Positions 1 to 10,227 are shown, numbered from the stretch's first letter. The stretch is DNA of 36,242 bases from Sulfuricellaceae bacterium (GCA_030690895.1 JAUYFQ010000126.1:1-36242), one strand, 5' to 3'. Notes: generated from the sequence alone by a model not told the origin. Translations and numbers: made by a program.

Positions 1-537
1 GAATTCGCCGTTGTCCTGCGCGCCCTGCATGGCGAACTTCATCAGGAAGTATTCGTAGATGCGGCCGAAGACATCGCCGCTCGCCTGACGCAGGACTTCG
101 GAATCGAAATTGCGCAGCAGGTCTTCGAGCAGCTTGTTCTCGAAACGGTCGTAATCCTTGGGCAGTTGCCCGGCCAGCGGCTCGAAGTCGGCTTCGATGG
201 CGTTCATGGCCTCGACCAGGGCCGCACCGAGATTAGTGCCGGAAGGCAGCTTGAGCAGGTGGTCGTAGCGCGCGACCTCGGGTAGCATCAGCGCCCGGCG
301 CTTGATGAAATCGCCCTTGACCAGTGTGCGCTTGGGCATTTTCCCGGAAGCCTGATCGGCCTCGATGGCTTGCAAGGCGGCCTGATAGCGGTTGGTGGCA
401 TGGCGCAGGAAGATCACACCGAGCACCGGCATACAGTATTCGCTGCTGGTCAACTTGGAATTGGCGCGCAACTGATCGGCAGCCTCCCAGAGACTGTCTT
501 CGATCTTGGAAATATTTTGCATGGCGTTGGCGCTCAT
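1..537 (-). CDS. hsdM: Type I restriction-modification system DNA methylase subunit HsdM, N-terminal part (runs off the window)
   Basis: The start codon is at 537 and 179 codons are visible before the window edge cuts the gene. The product begins MSANAMQNISKIEDSLWEAA and continues with SSEYCMPVLGVIFLRHA and, near the edge, GDVFGRIYEYFLMKFA. This is the usual N-terminal helical domain of HsdM, the adenine-methylating subunit of type I R-M enzymes that pairs with HsdS and HsdR. The SAM-binding and NPPF motifs would lie beyond the edge, so they cannot be checked. The start lies 66 bp past the stop of the upstream NYN gene on the same strand, so the two may be co-transcribed. The family assignment is firm; completeness and activity are unknown. 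Confidence 0.88.
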   Translation of the reverse strand, partial: MSANAMQNISKIEDSLWEAADQLRANSKLTSSEYCMPVLGVIFLRHATNRYQAALQAIEADQASGKMPKRTLVKGDFIKRRALMLPEVARYDHLLKLPSGTNLGAALVEAMNAIEADFEPLAGQLPKDYDRFENKLLEDLLRNFDSEVLRQASGDVFGRIYEYFLMKFAMQGAQDNGEF

Positions 538-603
538 CGGCTCACTTCTTGTTGATCTTTTTGGGCTTGGCGCTGGCCTTGAGGGCGCTTCTGGTTCAAG
601 GCT

Positions 604-1527
604 TTATGCCCTGGAAGGCGGCAGGCTGACAATCACTGCGCCGCCCTCTTTTCTTTCCACCACCAGCACGCCTTTTTTTTGCGCATCGTCCAATATCTTT
701 CCGAACGCGCTGTAACCATATTCAGACTCGCTGAACCCTGGGTGGATTCGTTTGATGGTGTTCTTGATCAGCGAGGCCGCAAACGCCCCCTCGCCACCAC
801 GCTCTGCCACCAGTTGTTCTACCGTGCTCACCACGATTTCGATGGCGCGGTTTTTCTTTTCCTCCGCGCTCAGTTCAGTGATTCCCGCCGCTCTGCCTTC
901 ATCGTCGAACAGCACTTTTTCCATCGCAGGCTTTTCAGAACGCGTTGCTGCGCCTCTGGTTTTTGCCGTTCCCTTGGCAGGAGCCTTGGCTGGAGCCTTA
1001 GCTGGTTTTGTCGTTTCTGGCGCTTTCTTTGCTGGCGCATTTTTCGGCGTCTTTATCTGCACCAGGTCTTCATAAAAAATGAATTCATCGCAGTTGCCTA
1101 TCAGTAGCGACGATGCCGAACCGCGCACGCCAATGCCGATCACGCTCTTGCCGTTCTCCTTGAGCTTGGAAATCAGCGGCGAAAAATCGGAATCCCCGCT
1201 GATTACCACAAAGGCGTCGATGTGACTTTTTGTGTAACAGAGATCGAGCGCATCGACGACCATGCGGATATCCGCCGAATTTTTGCCCGACTGCCGCACA
1301 TGCGGAATTTCGATCAGTTCGAACGCCGCCTCATGCATATCCCGTTTGAATTCCTTGTAACGATCCCAATCACAATAGGCTTTCTTCACCACAATGCTGC
1401 CCTTGAGCAATAGTCGTTCGAGAATAGGGCGAATTCTGAAATCCGGATAGTTGGCCTCTTTTACGCCAATAGCCACGTTTTCAAAATCACAAAATACGGC
1501 AATGTTGCGAATTTCCGGTGTGGCCAT
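604..1527 (-). CDS. NYN domain (LabA/DUF88-like) protein with C-terminal OST-HTH/LOTUS domain
   Basis: The 307-residue product has an N-terminal NYN (PIN-like) domain at about residues 5-155. Its acidic residues are visible in FCDFENVA, the KNSADIRMVVDA segment and VISGDSDFSPLI. An Ala/Lys/Pro-rich linker follows at about 158-200, then a C-terminal domain (about 220-300, with FAASLIKNTIKRIHPGFS) that fits OST-HTH/LOTUS, an RNA-binding winged helix. Proteins of this architecture are thought to be RNases or RNA-binding regulators; the substrate is unknown. The start at 1527 has AGGAGC nine bases upstream. It lies just downstream of metH and upstream of hsdM on the same strand. The architecture is clear; the function is inferred. 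Confidence 0.85.
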   Translation of the reverse strand: MATPEIRNIAVFCDFENVAIGVKEANYPDFRIRPILERLLLKGSIVVKKAYCDWDRYKEFKRDMHEAAFELIEIPHVRQSGKNSADIRMVVDALDLCYTKSHIDAFVVISGDSDFSPLISKLKENGKSVIGIGVRGSASSLLIGNCDEFIFYEDLVQIKTPKNAPAKKAPETTKPAKAPAKAPAKGTAKTRGAATRSEKPAMEKVLFDDEGRAAGITELSAEEKKNRAIEIVVSTVEQLVAERGGEGAFAASLIKNTIKRIHPGFSESEYGYSAFGKILDDAQKKGVLVVERKEGGAVIVSLPPSRA

Positions 1528-1569
1528 GATTTGATTGCTCCTGAGTCAACGGCTGTTATGAGGGTGTGC

Positions 1570-4500
1570 TTAAGAAGGCGTATAAGCCAGATTGGGTGCC
1601 AGCCATTTCTCGGCAGTCGCCATATCCCAGCCCTTGCGCCTGGCGTAGTCCTCCACCTGGTCGCGCTCGATTTTGGCTACAGCAAAATAGGTGGCTTCCG
1701 GGTGGGCGAAGTAAAAACCACTGACGGCAGCAGTCGGCAGCATGGCGAAGCTCTCTGTCAGGGTGATGCCGGCATTTTCAGGAGCCTGCAACAGCTCGAA
1801 TAACGGGCCTTTTTCACTGTGCTCCGGGCAGGCCGGGTAGCCGGGTGCCGGGCGGATGCCGCGATATTTCTCGTCTATCATGTCCTGGTTGCTCAATGTT
1901 TCATTTCCGGCATAACCCCAGAACTCACGCCGCACCCGCTCGTGCATGAGCTCGGCGAAGGCTTCGGCCAGACGGTCGGCCAGCGCCTTGAGCATGATCG
2001 CGCTGTAGTCGTCATGCTGTTTTTCATATTCGGCTACCCGGCTATCAATGCCAATCCCGGCGGTGACGGCGAATGCGCCGATGTAATCGCTCACGCCCTT
2101 GGGGGCGATGAAATCAGCCAGGCAAAAATTGGGTTTGCCGTCTGGTTTCGCGCCTTGCTGGCGCAGGGCGTGGTAAGTCATGACTGGCGACTCGCGACGT
2201 TCGTCGCTGTAAATTTCGATGTCATCGCCTGCCCGGTTGGCGGGGAACAAACCGATCACGGCGTTCGCACCCAACCATTTACCGTCTATGATTTGCTTGA
2301 GCATGACCTCTGCATCGGCGAACAATTTCGTCGCTTCGACACCCACCACGTCGTCTTCAAGGATGCGGGGGTAGCGTCCATGCAGCTCCCAGGCCTGGAA
2401 GAACGGCGTCCAGTCGATGCGTTGCGCGATTTCAGCAAGCGGGTAATCCTTGAACGACTTCAGGCCGAGTTGGGCGGGGACAGGGGGCGCAATGGCTGAC
2501 CAGTCCGTTTTGAAATCATTGGCGCGCGCCGCCGCCAGAGAAACGCGCGTACCGCTGCTCTGGCGTTCGGCGTGGCGCTCGCGCACCGCGACATATTCCG
2601 CTTTGAGCTTGGCAATATAGGTGCCGCGCAGGTCGGGGCTGAGCAGGCTGGTGCAAACGCCCACCCCGCGTGAGGCGTCCTTGACGTACACCACCGGGCC
2701 GCTGTAATTGGGTTCGATCTTGACGGCGGTATGCGCCAGAGAAGTGGTTGCACCGCCAATCAGCAGGGGGATACTCATCCCCATGCGCTGCATTTCCTTG
2801 GCGACATGCGCCATTTCTTCCAGCGAGGGAGTGATCAGGCCGGACAGGCCGATGATGTCGGCCTTCTCGTCGATAGCGGCTTGCAGGATTTTTGCCGCTG
2901 GAACCATCACGCCCAGATCCACCACGTCATAGTTATTGCATTGCAACACCACGCCGACGATGTTTTTGCCAATATCATGCACGTCGCCCTTGACGGTCGC
3001 CATGATGATCTTGCCTTTGGCCTGCGCGGCTTCGCCACTCAAGGCTTTTTCGGCTTCGATGAAAGGAAGCAGATGCGCCACCGCCTGTTTCATGACCCGT
3101 GCGGATTTCACCACCTGCGGCAGGAACATCTTGCCCGCGCCGAACAAATCGCCGACCACGTTCATGCCGTTCATCAGCGCGCCTTCGATGACATGGATCG
3201 GGCGCGCGGCTTCGAGTCTGGCGGCTTCGGTATCCTCGACAATATAAGTGGTGATGCCTTTCACCAGCGCGTGAGTCAGACGTTCGCCCACCGGCATGTC
3301 GCGCCAGGCCAGGTCTTCAATCTGCTCCTTGCTCTGGCCCTTGAAGGTTTCGGCAAACTCCACCAGCCGCTCGGTGGCATCCGGGCGACGGTTGAGCAGT
3401 ACATCCTCGACCCGTTCCAGCAGATCCTTGGGAATTTCCGCATACACGCCCAGTTGCCCGGCATTGACGATGCCCATGCTCATGCCAGCCTGGATGGCGT
3501 GGTAGAGAAAGGCGGTATGAATGGCCTCGCGCATCGGCTCGTTGCCCCGGAACGAGAACGAGACATTCGACACGCCGCCGCTGATGCCCGCATACGGCAG
3601 ATTTTGCCTGATCCAGCGCGTGCCTTCGATGAAGTCCACGGCGTAGTTATTGTGCTCTTCGATCCCGGTCGCCACGGCGAAGATATTGGGGTCGAAGATG
3701 ATGTCTTCAGGCGGGAAGCCGACCTGTTCGGTGAGGATTTTGTAAGAGCGGGCGCAGATTTCCTGCTTGCGCGCCTGAGTGTCGGCCTGACCCTGCTCGT
3801 CAAACGCCATGACGATCACCGCCGCGCCGTAACGCCGCGCCAGACGGGCTTTTGCGACGAATTCCGCCTCGCCTTCCTTCATCGAGATGGAGTTGATGAC
3901 CGACTTGCCCTGCACGCATTTCAAGCCAGCCTCGATAATCGCCCACTTGGAGGAGTCGATCATTACCGGCACCTTGGCAATATCCGGCTCCGAGGCAATC
4001 AGGTTGAGAAAGCGCACCATGGCAGCCTCGCCGTCCAGCATGGCTTCATCCATGTTGACGTCAACGATCTGCGCGCCGGTTTCCACCTGCTGCTTGGCGA
4101 TTTCCAGCGCTTCCTCGTAGTTGCCTTCCAGAATCAGGCGCTTGAATTTGGCCGAGCCGGTGACATTGGCGCGCTCGCCGACGTTGACGAAGAGCGAGTC
4201 CTTGCCGATATTGAGCGGTTCCAGGCCGGACAGGCGGCAGGTTTTTTCGATTTGGGGGATTTGCCTGGGCGGCAAGCCCTCCATTGCCTCGGCCACCGCC
4301 TTGATGTGGTCAGGCGAAGTCCCGCAACAGCCCCCCACAATATTCAGCCAGCCATCCTCACCCCAGCGGCGAATTTGTGCCGCCAGTTGCTCCGGCGTTT
4401 CGTCGTAGCCGCTTTCGGAGAGCGGGTTGGGCAAACCGGCATTGGGGTGGGCCGAGACATAACAATCCGCCTTGTTGGCCAGTTCTTCCACATACTGGCC

Positions 4501-5298
4501 CAGCTTGTCCGCGCCCAGCGCGCAGTTGAAACCGATGGAAACCGGATCGGCATGGCGCATGGAATTCAGGAAAGCCTCGGCGGTCTGGCCGGTCAGCGTG
4601 CGACCGGATTCGTCGGTGATGGTGCCGGAAATCATGATCGGCACTTCAACCTGGTGATCGTCGAAAAATTTCTTGATGGCGAACAGCGCGGCTTTGGCGT
4701 TGAGCGTATCGAATATCGTCTCCACCAGCAAAATATCCGAACCACCATCGAGCAGGCCTTGGATAGACTCGGTGTAAGCAGTCACCAACTGATCAAAGGT
4801 GACATTGCGGAAACCGGGGTCGTTGACGTCCGGCGAGAGGGTGGCGGTGCGGCTGGTCGGCCCGATCACGCCCGCCACAAAACGCGGTTTGGCCGGATTG
4901 CCCGCCTCGAACTCGTCCGCCACCTCGCGCGCCAGCCTGGCCGCCGCCACGTTGATGTCGTACACCAGATGTTCCATGTGGTAATCCGCCATGGCCACCG
5001 ATGTCGCGTTAAAAGTGTTGGTCTCCAGAATATCCGCGCCCGCTTCGAGATAAGCGGCATGGATTTCGCGAATGATGTGCGGCTGAGTCAGCACCAGCAG
5101 ATCGTTGTTGCCCTTGAGGTCGCCCTCGTGATCGGCAAACTGGTGATGACAGGCGCACCCACCGTGGCTGTGCGTGCCGCGATATTCGTCCTCGCCCAGC
5201 TTGTAGCGCTGGATCATGGTGCCCATGGCGCCATCCAGAATCAGGATGCGTTGCTGGAGTTGCTGCAAGAAGAGGGCGGATCGTTCGGAACGTGTCAT
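1570..5298 (-). CDS. metH: Cobalamin-dependent methionine synthase MetH
   Basis: MetH transfers a methyl group from 5-methyltetrahydrofolate via cobalamin to homocysteine in the cytoplasm. The 1242-residue product is close to the E. coli length (about 1230). In order it shows a homocysteine-binding barrel ([11 protein letters not shown] at the start, zinc cysteines in GFNCALG and [11 protein letters not shown]), a pterin-binding domain ([13 protein letters not shown]), a B12 cap and binding domain with the lower-ligand motif [10 protein letters not shown], and a C-terminal AdoMet activation domain ([15 protein letters not shown]). The reading frame extends upstream to 5391, but the family start is the ATG at 5298 ([15 protein letters not shown]), which leaves 79 bp to the divergent rhodanese gene. 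No frameshift is seen. No cobalamin riboswitch fits in the short upstream gap. Confidence 0.97.
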   Translation of the reverse strand: MTRSERSALFLQQLQQRILILDGAMGTMIQRYKLGEDEYRGTHSHGGCACHHQFADHEGDLKGNNDLLVLTQPHIIREIHAAYLEAGADILETNTFNATSVAMADYHMEHLVYDINVAAARLAREVADEFEAGNPAKPRFVAGVIGPTSRTATLSPDVNDPGFRNVTFDQLVTAYTESIQGLLDGGSDILLVETIFDTLNAKAALFAIKKFFDDHQVEVPIMISGTITDESGRTLTGQTAEAFLNSMRHADPVSIGFNCALGADKLGQYVEELANKADCYVSAHPNAGLPNPLSESGYDETPEQLAAQIRRWGEDGWLNIVGGCCGTSPDHIKAVAEAMEGLPPRQIPQIEKTCRLSGLEPLNIGKDSLFVNVGERANVTGSAKFKRLILEGNYEEALEIAKQQVETGAQIVDVNMDEAMLDGEAAMVRFLNLIASEPDIAKVPVMIDSSKWAIIEAGLKCVQGKSVINSISMKEGEAEFVAKARLARRYGAAVIVMAFDEQGQADTQARKQEICARSYKILTEQVGFPPEDIIFDPNIFAVATGIEEHNNYAVDFIEGTRWIRQNLPYAGISGGVSNVSFSFRGNEPMREAIHTAFLYHAIQAGMSMGIVNAGQLGVYAEIPKDLLERVEDVLLNRRPDATERLVEFAETFKGQSKEQIEDLAWRDMPVGERLTHALVKGITTYIVEDTEAARLEAARPIHVIEGALMNGMNVVGDLFGAGKMFLPQVVKSARVMKQAVAHLLPFIEAEKALSGEAAQAKGKIIMATVKGDVHDIGKNIVGVVLQCNNYDVVDLGVMVPAAKILQAAIDEKADIIGLSGLITPSLEEMAHVAKEMQRMGMSIPLLIGGATTSLAHTAVKIEPNYSGPVVYVKDASRGVGVCTSLLSPDLRGTYIAKLKAEYVAVRERHAERQSSGTRVSLAAARANDFKTDWSAIAPPVPAQLGLKSFKDYPLAEIAQRIDWTPFFQAWELHGRYPRILEDDVVGVEATKLFADAEVMLKQIIDGKWLGANAVIGLFPANRAGDDIEIYSDERRESPVMTYHALRQQGAKPDGKPNFCLADFIAPKGVSDYIGAFAVTAGIGIDSRVAEYEKQHDDYSAIMLKALADRLAEAFAELMHERVRREFWGYAGNETLSNQDMIDEKYRGIRPAPGYPACPEHSEKGPLFELLQAPENAGITLTESFAMLPTAAVSGFYFAHPEATYFAVAKIERDQVEDYARRKGWDMATAEKWLAPNLAYTPS

Positions 5299-5377
5299 GA
5301 TGTCGTAATATCGCGTAGGCGGAAAAGAATGTAATAATATCACTTCAATACAATTGCAATTACTAGGGAGCCGTTCC

Positions 5378-5764
5378 ATGGAACACTTCACCCCCCAACA
5401 AGCTTTCGACTACCTGCACAGCACCCGTGAAGCGGTGTTCATCGACGTGCGCAGCGAAATGGAGTTTTTATTCGTCGGCCACCCCGATGGCTCCATCCTG
5501 ATTCCCTGGGTGGATGCGCCGGAATGGGAAGTCAACCCGCATTTTGTCTCCCACGTCAAAACGGCATCCAGCATCAACCGCCCGGTCGTGCTGATCTGCC
5601 GCTCCGGACGCCGCTCCATCGAAGCCGGGCTCGAGCTGGAAAAACATGGGCTTGCCCAGGTTTACAACGTTCTGCATGGTTTTGAAGGCGATCTGGACGA
5701 CACCTACCACCGCAACAAGGTCAACGGCTGGCGTTTTGAGGGACTGCCCTGGACGCAAACATAA
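5378..5764 (+). CDS. Single-domain rhodanese-like sulfurtransferase
   Basis: The 128-residue protein is one rhodanese domain: [10 protein letters not shown] near residue 20, and an active-site loop CRSGRRS with the catalytic cysteine near residue 75. Such proteins carry persulfide sulfur for thiolation or sulfur-oxidation chemistry, or detoxify cyanide. No signal peptide is present, so it is probably cytoplasmic. The ATG at 5378 is preferred because AGGGAG lies seven bases upstream; an in-frame start at 5354 has no such site. It is transcribed divergently from metH, and its 3' end meets a heptad-repeat palindrome shared with the convergent GGDEF-EAL gene. The partner and sulfur substrate cannot be told from sequence. 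Confidence 0.88.
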   Translation: MEHFTPQQAFDYLHSTREAVFIDVRSEMEFLFVGHPDGSILIPWVDAPEWEVNPHFVSHVKTASSINRPVVLICRSGRRSIEAGLELEKHGLAQVYNVLHGFEGDLDDTYHRNKVNGWRFEGLPWTQT

Positions 5765-5767
5765 ATT

Positions 5768-5820
5768 AGCTATCAGCCATCAGCAGAACCGGTTTGGCTT
5801 ACGGCTGATAGCTGACTACT
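5768..5820. repeat. Heptad-periodic palindrome between convergent genes
   Basis: The left arm (5768-5784) and right arm (5803-5820) are built from 7-bp units of the type TATCAGC and its complement GCTGATA, giving an imperfect hairpin. It fills the gap between the rhodanese stop (5764) and the convergent GGDEF-EAL gene, whose TAG stop lies inside the right arm. It probably acts as a bidirectional terminator or barrier; this is inference. Similar 7-bp-periodic elements lie at 17833, 22124 and 33184. Confidence 0.6.
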
Positions 5821-8800
5821 GCCTCCTGACCAATTCAGCGAACGCCTCTGCCGGCAGCGGGCGACTGAAGTAGTAGCCCTGCATCTCGTCGCAGCCGTGC
5901 GCGCGCAGGTAGTCGAGCTGCTCCAGCGTTTCCACCCCTTCCGCGATGACCTGCATCTTGAGGCTGTGGCCCAGGCTGATCACGGCATCGGCGATGGCGG
6001 CATCGTCCGGGTCGGTGCAGATGTCGCGCACGAAGGACTGGTCGATCTTGATCTTGGAGATCGGCAGGCGCTTCAGGTAGCTCAGGGATGAATAGCCGGT
6101 GCCGAAATCATCGATCGAAATCTGGATGCCGATGACGTGCAACTGGTTCAGAGTGGTAATTGTGGTATGCACGTCCTGGATCATGATGCTCTCGGTGACT
6201 TCCATCTCCAGCAGTTCCGGTTCCAGCCCGGAATCCTCCAGTGCCAGACACACCACGTCGACCAGGTTGCTTTGGCGGAACTGGTGCGCCGAAAGGTTGA
6301 CCGCCACGCGCATCGGCGGAAGCCCGGCAGCCAGCCAGGCGCTGTTCTGGGCGCAGGCCGTGCGCAACACCCATTCGCCAACCGGAACGATCAGACCGGT
6401 TTCCTCGAGCACAGGGATGAACTCTCCCGGCGAGACCAGCCCCCGTTCCGGGTGTTGCCAGCGCAACAAGGCCTCCATGCCGATGATCCGGCTATTTAGC
6501 AGGCTGATCTGGGGCTGATAATGAAGCACGAATTCGCCGCGCTCGAGCGCATGGCGCAAACCATTTTCCAGCGCCAGCCGCTGTGAAAGCAGCGCGTTCA
6601 TTTCTGCGCCATAAAGGCGGTAGCCGTTGCCGCCTTGTGCCTTGGCATGGCTCATAGCCGTGTCGGCATTTCTGATCAGGTCATCCATATTGTCGGCATC
6701 GACGGGATAGAAAGCGACACCGATGCTGGAGGTGATGAATACCTCATTTTCTTCCAGATTGAATGGTTTGGACATGGCTTCAAGGATATTCCCAGCCACC
6801 AGCTTGGCATTGTCCTGGCTGCCCACGTCCGCCAGTACCACGGCAAATTCGTCGCCGCTGAAGCGTGCGATGGTATCGCTGCTGCGGATGCGCCCCGCCA
6901 GCCGCTCCGCCACGGCTTGTAGCAACTTGTCGCCGAAGGGGTGGCCGAGCGTATCGTTGATGGTCTTGAAGCGATCCAGATCCAGATGCAGCACCGCCAC
7001 CAGCGAATTGTTGTTGCTCGCCGCAGCGAGTACCTGCTTCATGCGCTCTTCCAGCAACAGGCGGTTGGGCAGCTCGGTAAGGGCATCGTAATAGGCGAGG
7101 TGATGCAGGTGTGCCTCGGCCTGCTTTTTCTCGCTCAGGTCGGCAAACACCCCCAGGTAGTGGATGGTTTCTCCTTGCTCGTTACGGATAGCGACCATGG
7201 ATAACCATTGCGGGTAAACCTCACCGCTCTTGCGCCGGTTCCACACTTCTCCCTGCCAGTAGCCGTATTCGACCAGCAAAGCCCACATCGCCTGGAAAAA
7301 GGCGACATCATGCCGGTCCGACTGCAGCAGCCGGGGGTTGCGGCCAAGGACTTCTTCCTCGCTATAGCCGGTAATCGTGGTGAAGGCCCGGTTTACACGC
7401 AGGATGTTGGCCTGAGCGTCGGTGATGATAATGCCCTCGATACTGTTCTCGAACACCTGGTCAGCCAGGTTAATGTCCTTCTCGGCCTGTTTTCGCTCGG
7501 TGATGTCCTGCATCGTGCCTGTCATCTGGATGGCCTGGCCCGCAGCGTCGCGCGTCACCTCGGCCCGCTCCAGTACCGTAAGTTCCGTGCCATCGGGGCG
7601 CAGGATGCGGTGTTCGATTTCATAGGGACGCTCCCCGGCCAGCGCCGCGTTGACACCCTGGATCACCTTGTCTCTATCCTCGGGATGCACGTGCTCCAGA
7701 AACGCTTCGTAGGTGGCGCCAAACTCCTGGGGCTGAAGCCCGAAAATGCGGTAGATTTCGTCCGACCAGTTCAGTCTTTTGTCGGCGATATCCCAGTCCC
7801 AGTTTCCGACTCTGGCGATCTGTTGGGCGCGTGACAGGCTGGCCTCTTTTTTTAGCAGCTCATTCCGCGCCTGGAGCAGCTTATCGCTTTCTTGTTGCAG
7901 CTCAATAATGTGTTGCGCCTGGATGGCCTCGCGCTCAAGCCCATGGGCGACAATATCCTGACGGGCCTTTTCCAGACGCCGCTGTACCCGGGTCGTGATC
8001 AGGTAAAACATGGTCAGCAACGCTCCGCCCAGGGCCAGGTAATACAGGCTGAGGGAACGCAGAATGGCTTTCATTTCGGCGAGACTTTGCGTCTTGTCGC
8101 GCAGAACAAGCAGCTTGCCCACCTTGCGGCCGCTGGCATCCTTGACAGGGATGGTTCCGGCGTAATAGTGCTTGGCGCCGATTTCGAGATCCATATCCTG
8201 GCTTGACTTCTCCTCCTGGGACAAAATGCGGGTCACGCTTTCAGACGGCAAATCCAAGGTCTGATGGGCAATCACCGCATCAGGAAGACGCTCCCAGTCA
8301 GCAGGGCGCCCCAGGAGTAGCATGCCATCCTCCCAGGCTTTGCGCTTCAGAAATTGCTTGTCAATCGCCAGCAGATGATCGGTGCCGACGATAGCCTGAA
8401 CACCATGCAATACCTCCTCGATCTCCTCGCCCAGTTCCACATAGCCGATCAGTCCCTTGCTGTCGTACATGGGCGCCACCGCGCGCAGCGTAAAGGTGCC
8501 AAGCGGACCCAGCTCCACCCCGCTGGCGCTGGCGCCGGTTCTTTCGGCGGTCAGGGTGGTGAAATGATCAATGGTGTCGCCATGACGTTCCGGCTGATGC
8601 ACGCGCAGCACGTTGACCCGCTTGGCGTCCTCGAAATAGAAATGGGTGATGCCGTACTGGTCATGGAAATCCTTGAACAGCGGGGCCGCCCGCTTGAGCA
8701 GGGCATCCCGGTCCTTGGCGCGCAGCGCGGCCTGAAACAATTCGTCGCGCAAAATCACTTCCAGCGCCGCGCCCAGTTTTTCGCTGCGCCGCAGCAGCGC

Positions 8801-8965
8801 GCGCTGAAAATAGGTTTGCGCGGACTGCATATCAAGGACGAAATCCTCGTCGGCACCCGTTTTTTCATGCCGGTACAGACCATAGTGAAGTATCCCCATC
8901 AGTACCGCCAGCACCAGCGCGAGGGGGAGAAGAATGGTGGTTTTCAGGCCGAAACGATGGTTCAT
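5816..8965 (-). CDS. Membrane-bound sensor with PAS-PAS-GGDEF-EAL domains (c-di-GMP turnover)
   Basis: This 1049-residue protein starts with a transmembrane helix (about 8-28). A periplasmic dCache-like sensor follows up to a second helix near 305-325, then a short coiled coil, two PAS domains (about 385-495 and 505-625), GGDEF (about 635-790) and EAL (about 800-1045). The cyclase motif reads SGDEF with an upstream RSSD inhibitory site. The EAL domain keeps EALLRWQHP, VAVNLSAHQF, DDFGTGYSSLSYL and AEGVET, so phosphodiesterase activity is likely. The ATG at 8965 is chosen over a TTG at 8971 because GGAAGAGG lies seven bases upstream. It appears to be a single-gene unit sensing an unknown extracytoplasmic signal. 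Whether the SGDEF variant makes c-di-GMP is open. Confidence 0.93.
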   Translation of the reverse strand: MNHRFGLKTTILLPLALVLAVLMGILHYGLYRHEKTGADEDFVLDMQSAQTYFQRALLRRSEKLGAALEVILRDELFQAALRAKDRDALLKRAAPLFKDFHDQYGITHFYFEDAKRVNVLRVHQPERHGDTIDHFTTLTAERTGASASGVELGPLGTFTLRAVAPMYDSKGLIGYVELGEEIEEVLHGVQAIVGTDHLLAIDKQFLKRKAWEDGMLLLGRPADWERLPDAVIAHQTLDLPSESVTRILSQEEKSSQDMDLEIGAKHYYAGTIPVKDASGRKVGKLLVLRDKTQSLAEMKAILRSLSLYYLALGGALLTMFYLITTRVQRRLEKARQDIVAHGLEREAIQAQHIIELQQESDKLLQARNELLKKEASLSRAQQIARVGNWDWDIADKRLNWSDEIYRIFGLQPQEFGATYEAFLEHVHPEDRDKVIQGVNAALAGERPYEIEHRILRPDGTELTVLERAEVTRDAAGQAIQMTGTMQDITERKQAEKDINLADQVFENSIEGIIITDAQANILRVNRAFTTITGYSEEEVLGRNPRLLQSDRHDVAFFQAMWALLVEYGYWQGEVWNRRKSGEVYPQWLSMVAIRNEQGETIHYLGVFADLSEKKQAEAHLHHLAYYDALTELPNRLLLEERMKQVLAAASNNNSLVAVLHLDLDRFKTINDTLGHPFGDKLLQAVAERLAGRIRSSDTIARFSGDEFAVVLADVGSQDNAKLVAGNILEAMSKPFNLEENEVFITSSIGVAFYPVDADNMDDLIRNADTAMSHAKAQGGNGYRLYGAEMNALLSQRLALENGLRHALERGEFVLHYQPQISLLNSRIIGMEALLRWQHPERGLVSPGEFIPVLEETGLIVPVGEWVLRTACAQNSAWLAAGLPPMRVAVNLSAHQFRQSNLVDVVCLALEDSGLEPELLEMEVTESIMIQDVHTTITTLNQLHVIGIQISIDDFGTGYSSLSYLKRLPISKIKIDQSFVRDICTDPDDAAIADAVISLGHSLKMQVIAEGVETLEQLDYLRAHGCDEMQGYYFSRPLPAEAFAELVRRQ

Positions 8966-9036
8966 TGGCAAGCCTCTTCCCTGGATTTAGTCGACATGCG
9001 GACGAATTTTTATAGTTATGGCAAAGGCTCGCCAAA

Positions 9037-9157
9037 TTTAACCCAGATTATCCATTGGAATGCACGCGCATGTAGGAGCGCCGCCCCCGGCGCGAATCGC
9101 GGCGAGGGCGCCGCTCCTACAGCGGTGTTTTGGCCCTAATGGGTAATCTGGGTTTAA
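9037..9157. repeat. Nested inverted repeat: REP-like hairpin inside 20-bp terminal inverted repeats
   Basis: The outer arms TTTAACCCAGATTATCCATT (9037-9056) and 9138-9157 are inverted copies with two mismatches. They enclose a strong GC-rich hairpin at 9072-9120 that starts GTAGGAGCGCC and ends GGCGCCGCTCCTAC. The inner hairpin belongs to the same family as the one at 17324-17385 inside the MmeI-like gene. The element has no coding capacity. It occupies most of the 218-bp gap between the GGDEF-EAL gene start and the VIT1-type gene stop. Confidence 0.75.
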
Positions 9158-9183
9158 CAGAAATGGCGTGTTTGAGGGTCCAA

Positions 9184-10215
9184 TCAAGCCAATGTTACAC
9201 CCAGCGCCCGCCCGATGAGATAGGTCGCCCCGCCCGCTGCACCGCCGATCGCCAACATCCGCAAACCGCCAAGCAGCGCGTGTCGGCCAGAGAACAGGCT
9301 GAGCGCCGCCCCCACGCCAAACAAGGCGACAGCGCTGAACGCGACTGACATAAGCAGCGCAACCGACCCTGTTAAAAAGAAGAAAGGCAGGAGCGGCGCC
9401 AGCGCACCGAGAGAGAAAGAAACCAGCGAGAACAGCGCCGCGCCCCAAGGGGAACCCAGGGTTTCAGGGTTCAAGCCGAGTTCTTCGCGGGTCAGGGCAT
9501 CCAGCGCCCGGTCCGGATCGGCAATGAGATTGTCCGCCAGATCGCGTGCGGCATCCGGCGTCATGCCCTTGGCCTGAAATATCAAGGCCAGTTCTGCCGC
9601 CTCTTCCTCCGGGTAGGTTTCCACTTCTTCCCGCTCCAGCGCAATCTGATATTCGACCATTTCACGTTGCGAGCGAACCGAGAGATATTCACCTGCCGCC
9701 ATGGAAAAGGCGCCAGCCAACAGCCCGGCCACGCCGGAAAGCATAATGATGCCATTCTGGTCTGAAGCGCCCGCCACGCCCATGATCAGGCTGGCGTTGG
9801 AGACCAGCCCATCATTGACGCCGAACACCGCCGCCCGGAGGTTTCCGCCGCCCATGAATTGATGGCGTGAGCCGACCTGCTCCAGTGAAGTCGGCATGGG
9901 ATGGCCGTTGGCCGGGTGGTCAGCCACGTTGTAAATCGACATGCCGCGCACTTTCATGGCGGCCAGAATCGATCGCATGGCGCGTGGCCCGAAACGCCGC
10001 ACCAGCCACGCTACCAGGCGTGCCCGAAAATCAGGCGCGTAGGGTTCTGGGGTCGCCCCCTGCATGGCCTGCACCCAGATAGCAGCCTGCCGCTCCGCAG
10101 CCTGAGCCAGTTCAAGAAAAAGCATCTGCCGCACCGTACCAGACTCGGCATCCGAAATAATCCGGTAAAGCCAGGCAGACCGTTTTTCCTCGCGCCAGTT
10201 TTCCGATGGATTCAT
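9184..10215 (-). CDS. VIT1/CCC1-family membrane protein with ferritin-like N-terminal domain
   Basis: The 343-residue product has an N-terminal helical domain (about 10-90) of the rubrerythrin/ferritin-like type, then the VIT1/CCC1 signature AVFGVNDGLVSNASLIMGVAGA at about 130-151. A C-terminal half follows with about four further hydrophobic helices. The family moves Fe2+ or Mn2+ across membranes; MbfA-type relatives with a ferritin-like domain export iron. In the N-terminal domain the usual E-R-H metal-binding triplet reads E41-R42-Q43, so iron sensing may be impaired. The start at 10215 has GAAGGG upstream. The gene stands alone between two repeat elements. The transporter class is confident; the ion and direction are inferred. 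Confidence 0.87.
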   Translation of the reverse strand: MNPSENWREEKRSAWLYRIISDAESGTVRQMLFLELAQAAERQAAIWVQAMQGATPEPYAPDFRARLVAWLVRRFGPRAMRSILAAMKVRGMSIYNVADHPANGHPMPTSLEQVGSRHQFMGGGNLRAAVFGVNDGLVSNASLIMGVAGASDQNGIIMLSGVAGLLAGAFSMAAGEYLSVRSQREMVEYQIALEREEVETYPEEEAAELALIFQAKGMTPDAARDLADNLIADPDRALDALTREELGLNPETLGSPWGAALFSLVSFSLGALAPLLPFFFLTGSVALLMSVAFSAVALFGVGAALSLFSGRHALLGGLRMLAIGGAAGGATYLIGRALGVTLA

Positions 10216-10227
10216 TTTTCGCCCTTC

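Noticed and set aside
540-603. Short lysine-rich reading AKPKKINKK just before hsdM
   Set aside because: Only about 17 codons after a stop and no start codon; the NYN gene already ends with a natural OST-HTH terminus.
2731-5334. An 867-codon open frame antisense to metH on the plus strand
   Set aside because: It is the mirror of a strongly conserved gene in GC-rich DNA; its product is His/Arg-rich, without recognisable domains, and the metH frame is unmistakable.
5299-5377. Possible cobalamin or SAM riboswitch before metH
   Set aside because: The gap is only 79 bp and shows no B12-box or SAM-riboswitch motifs.
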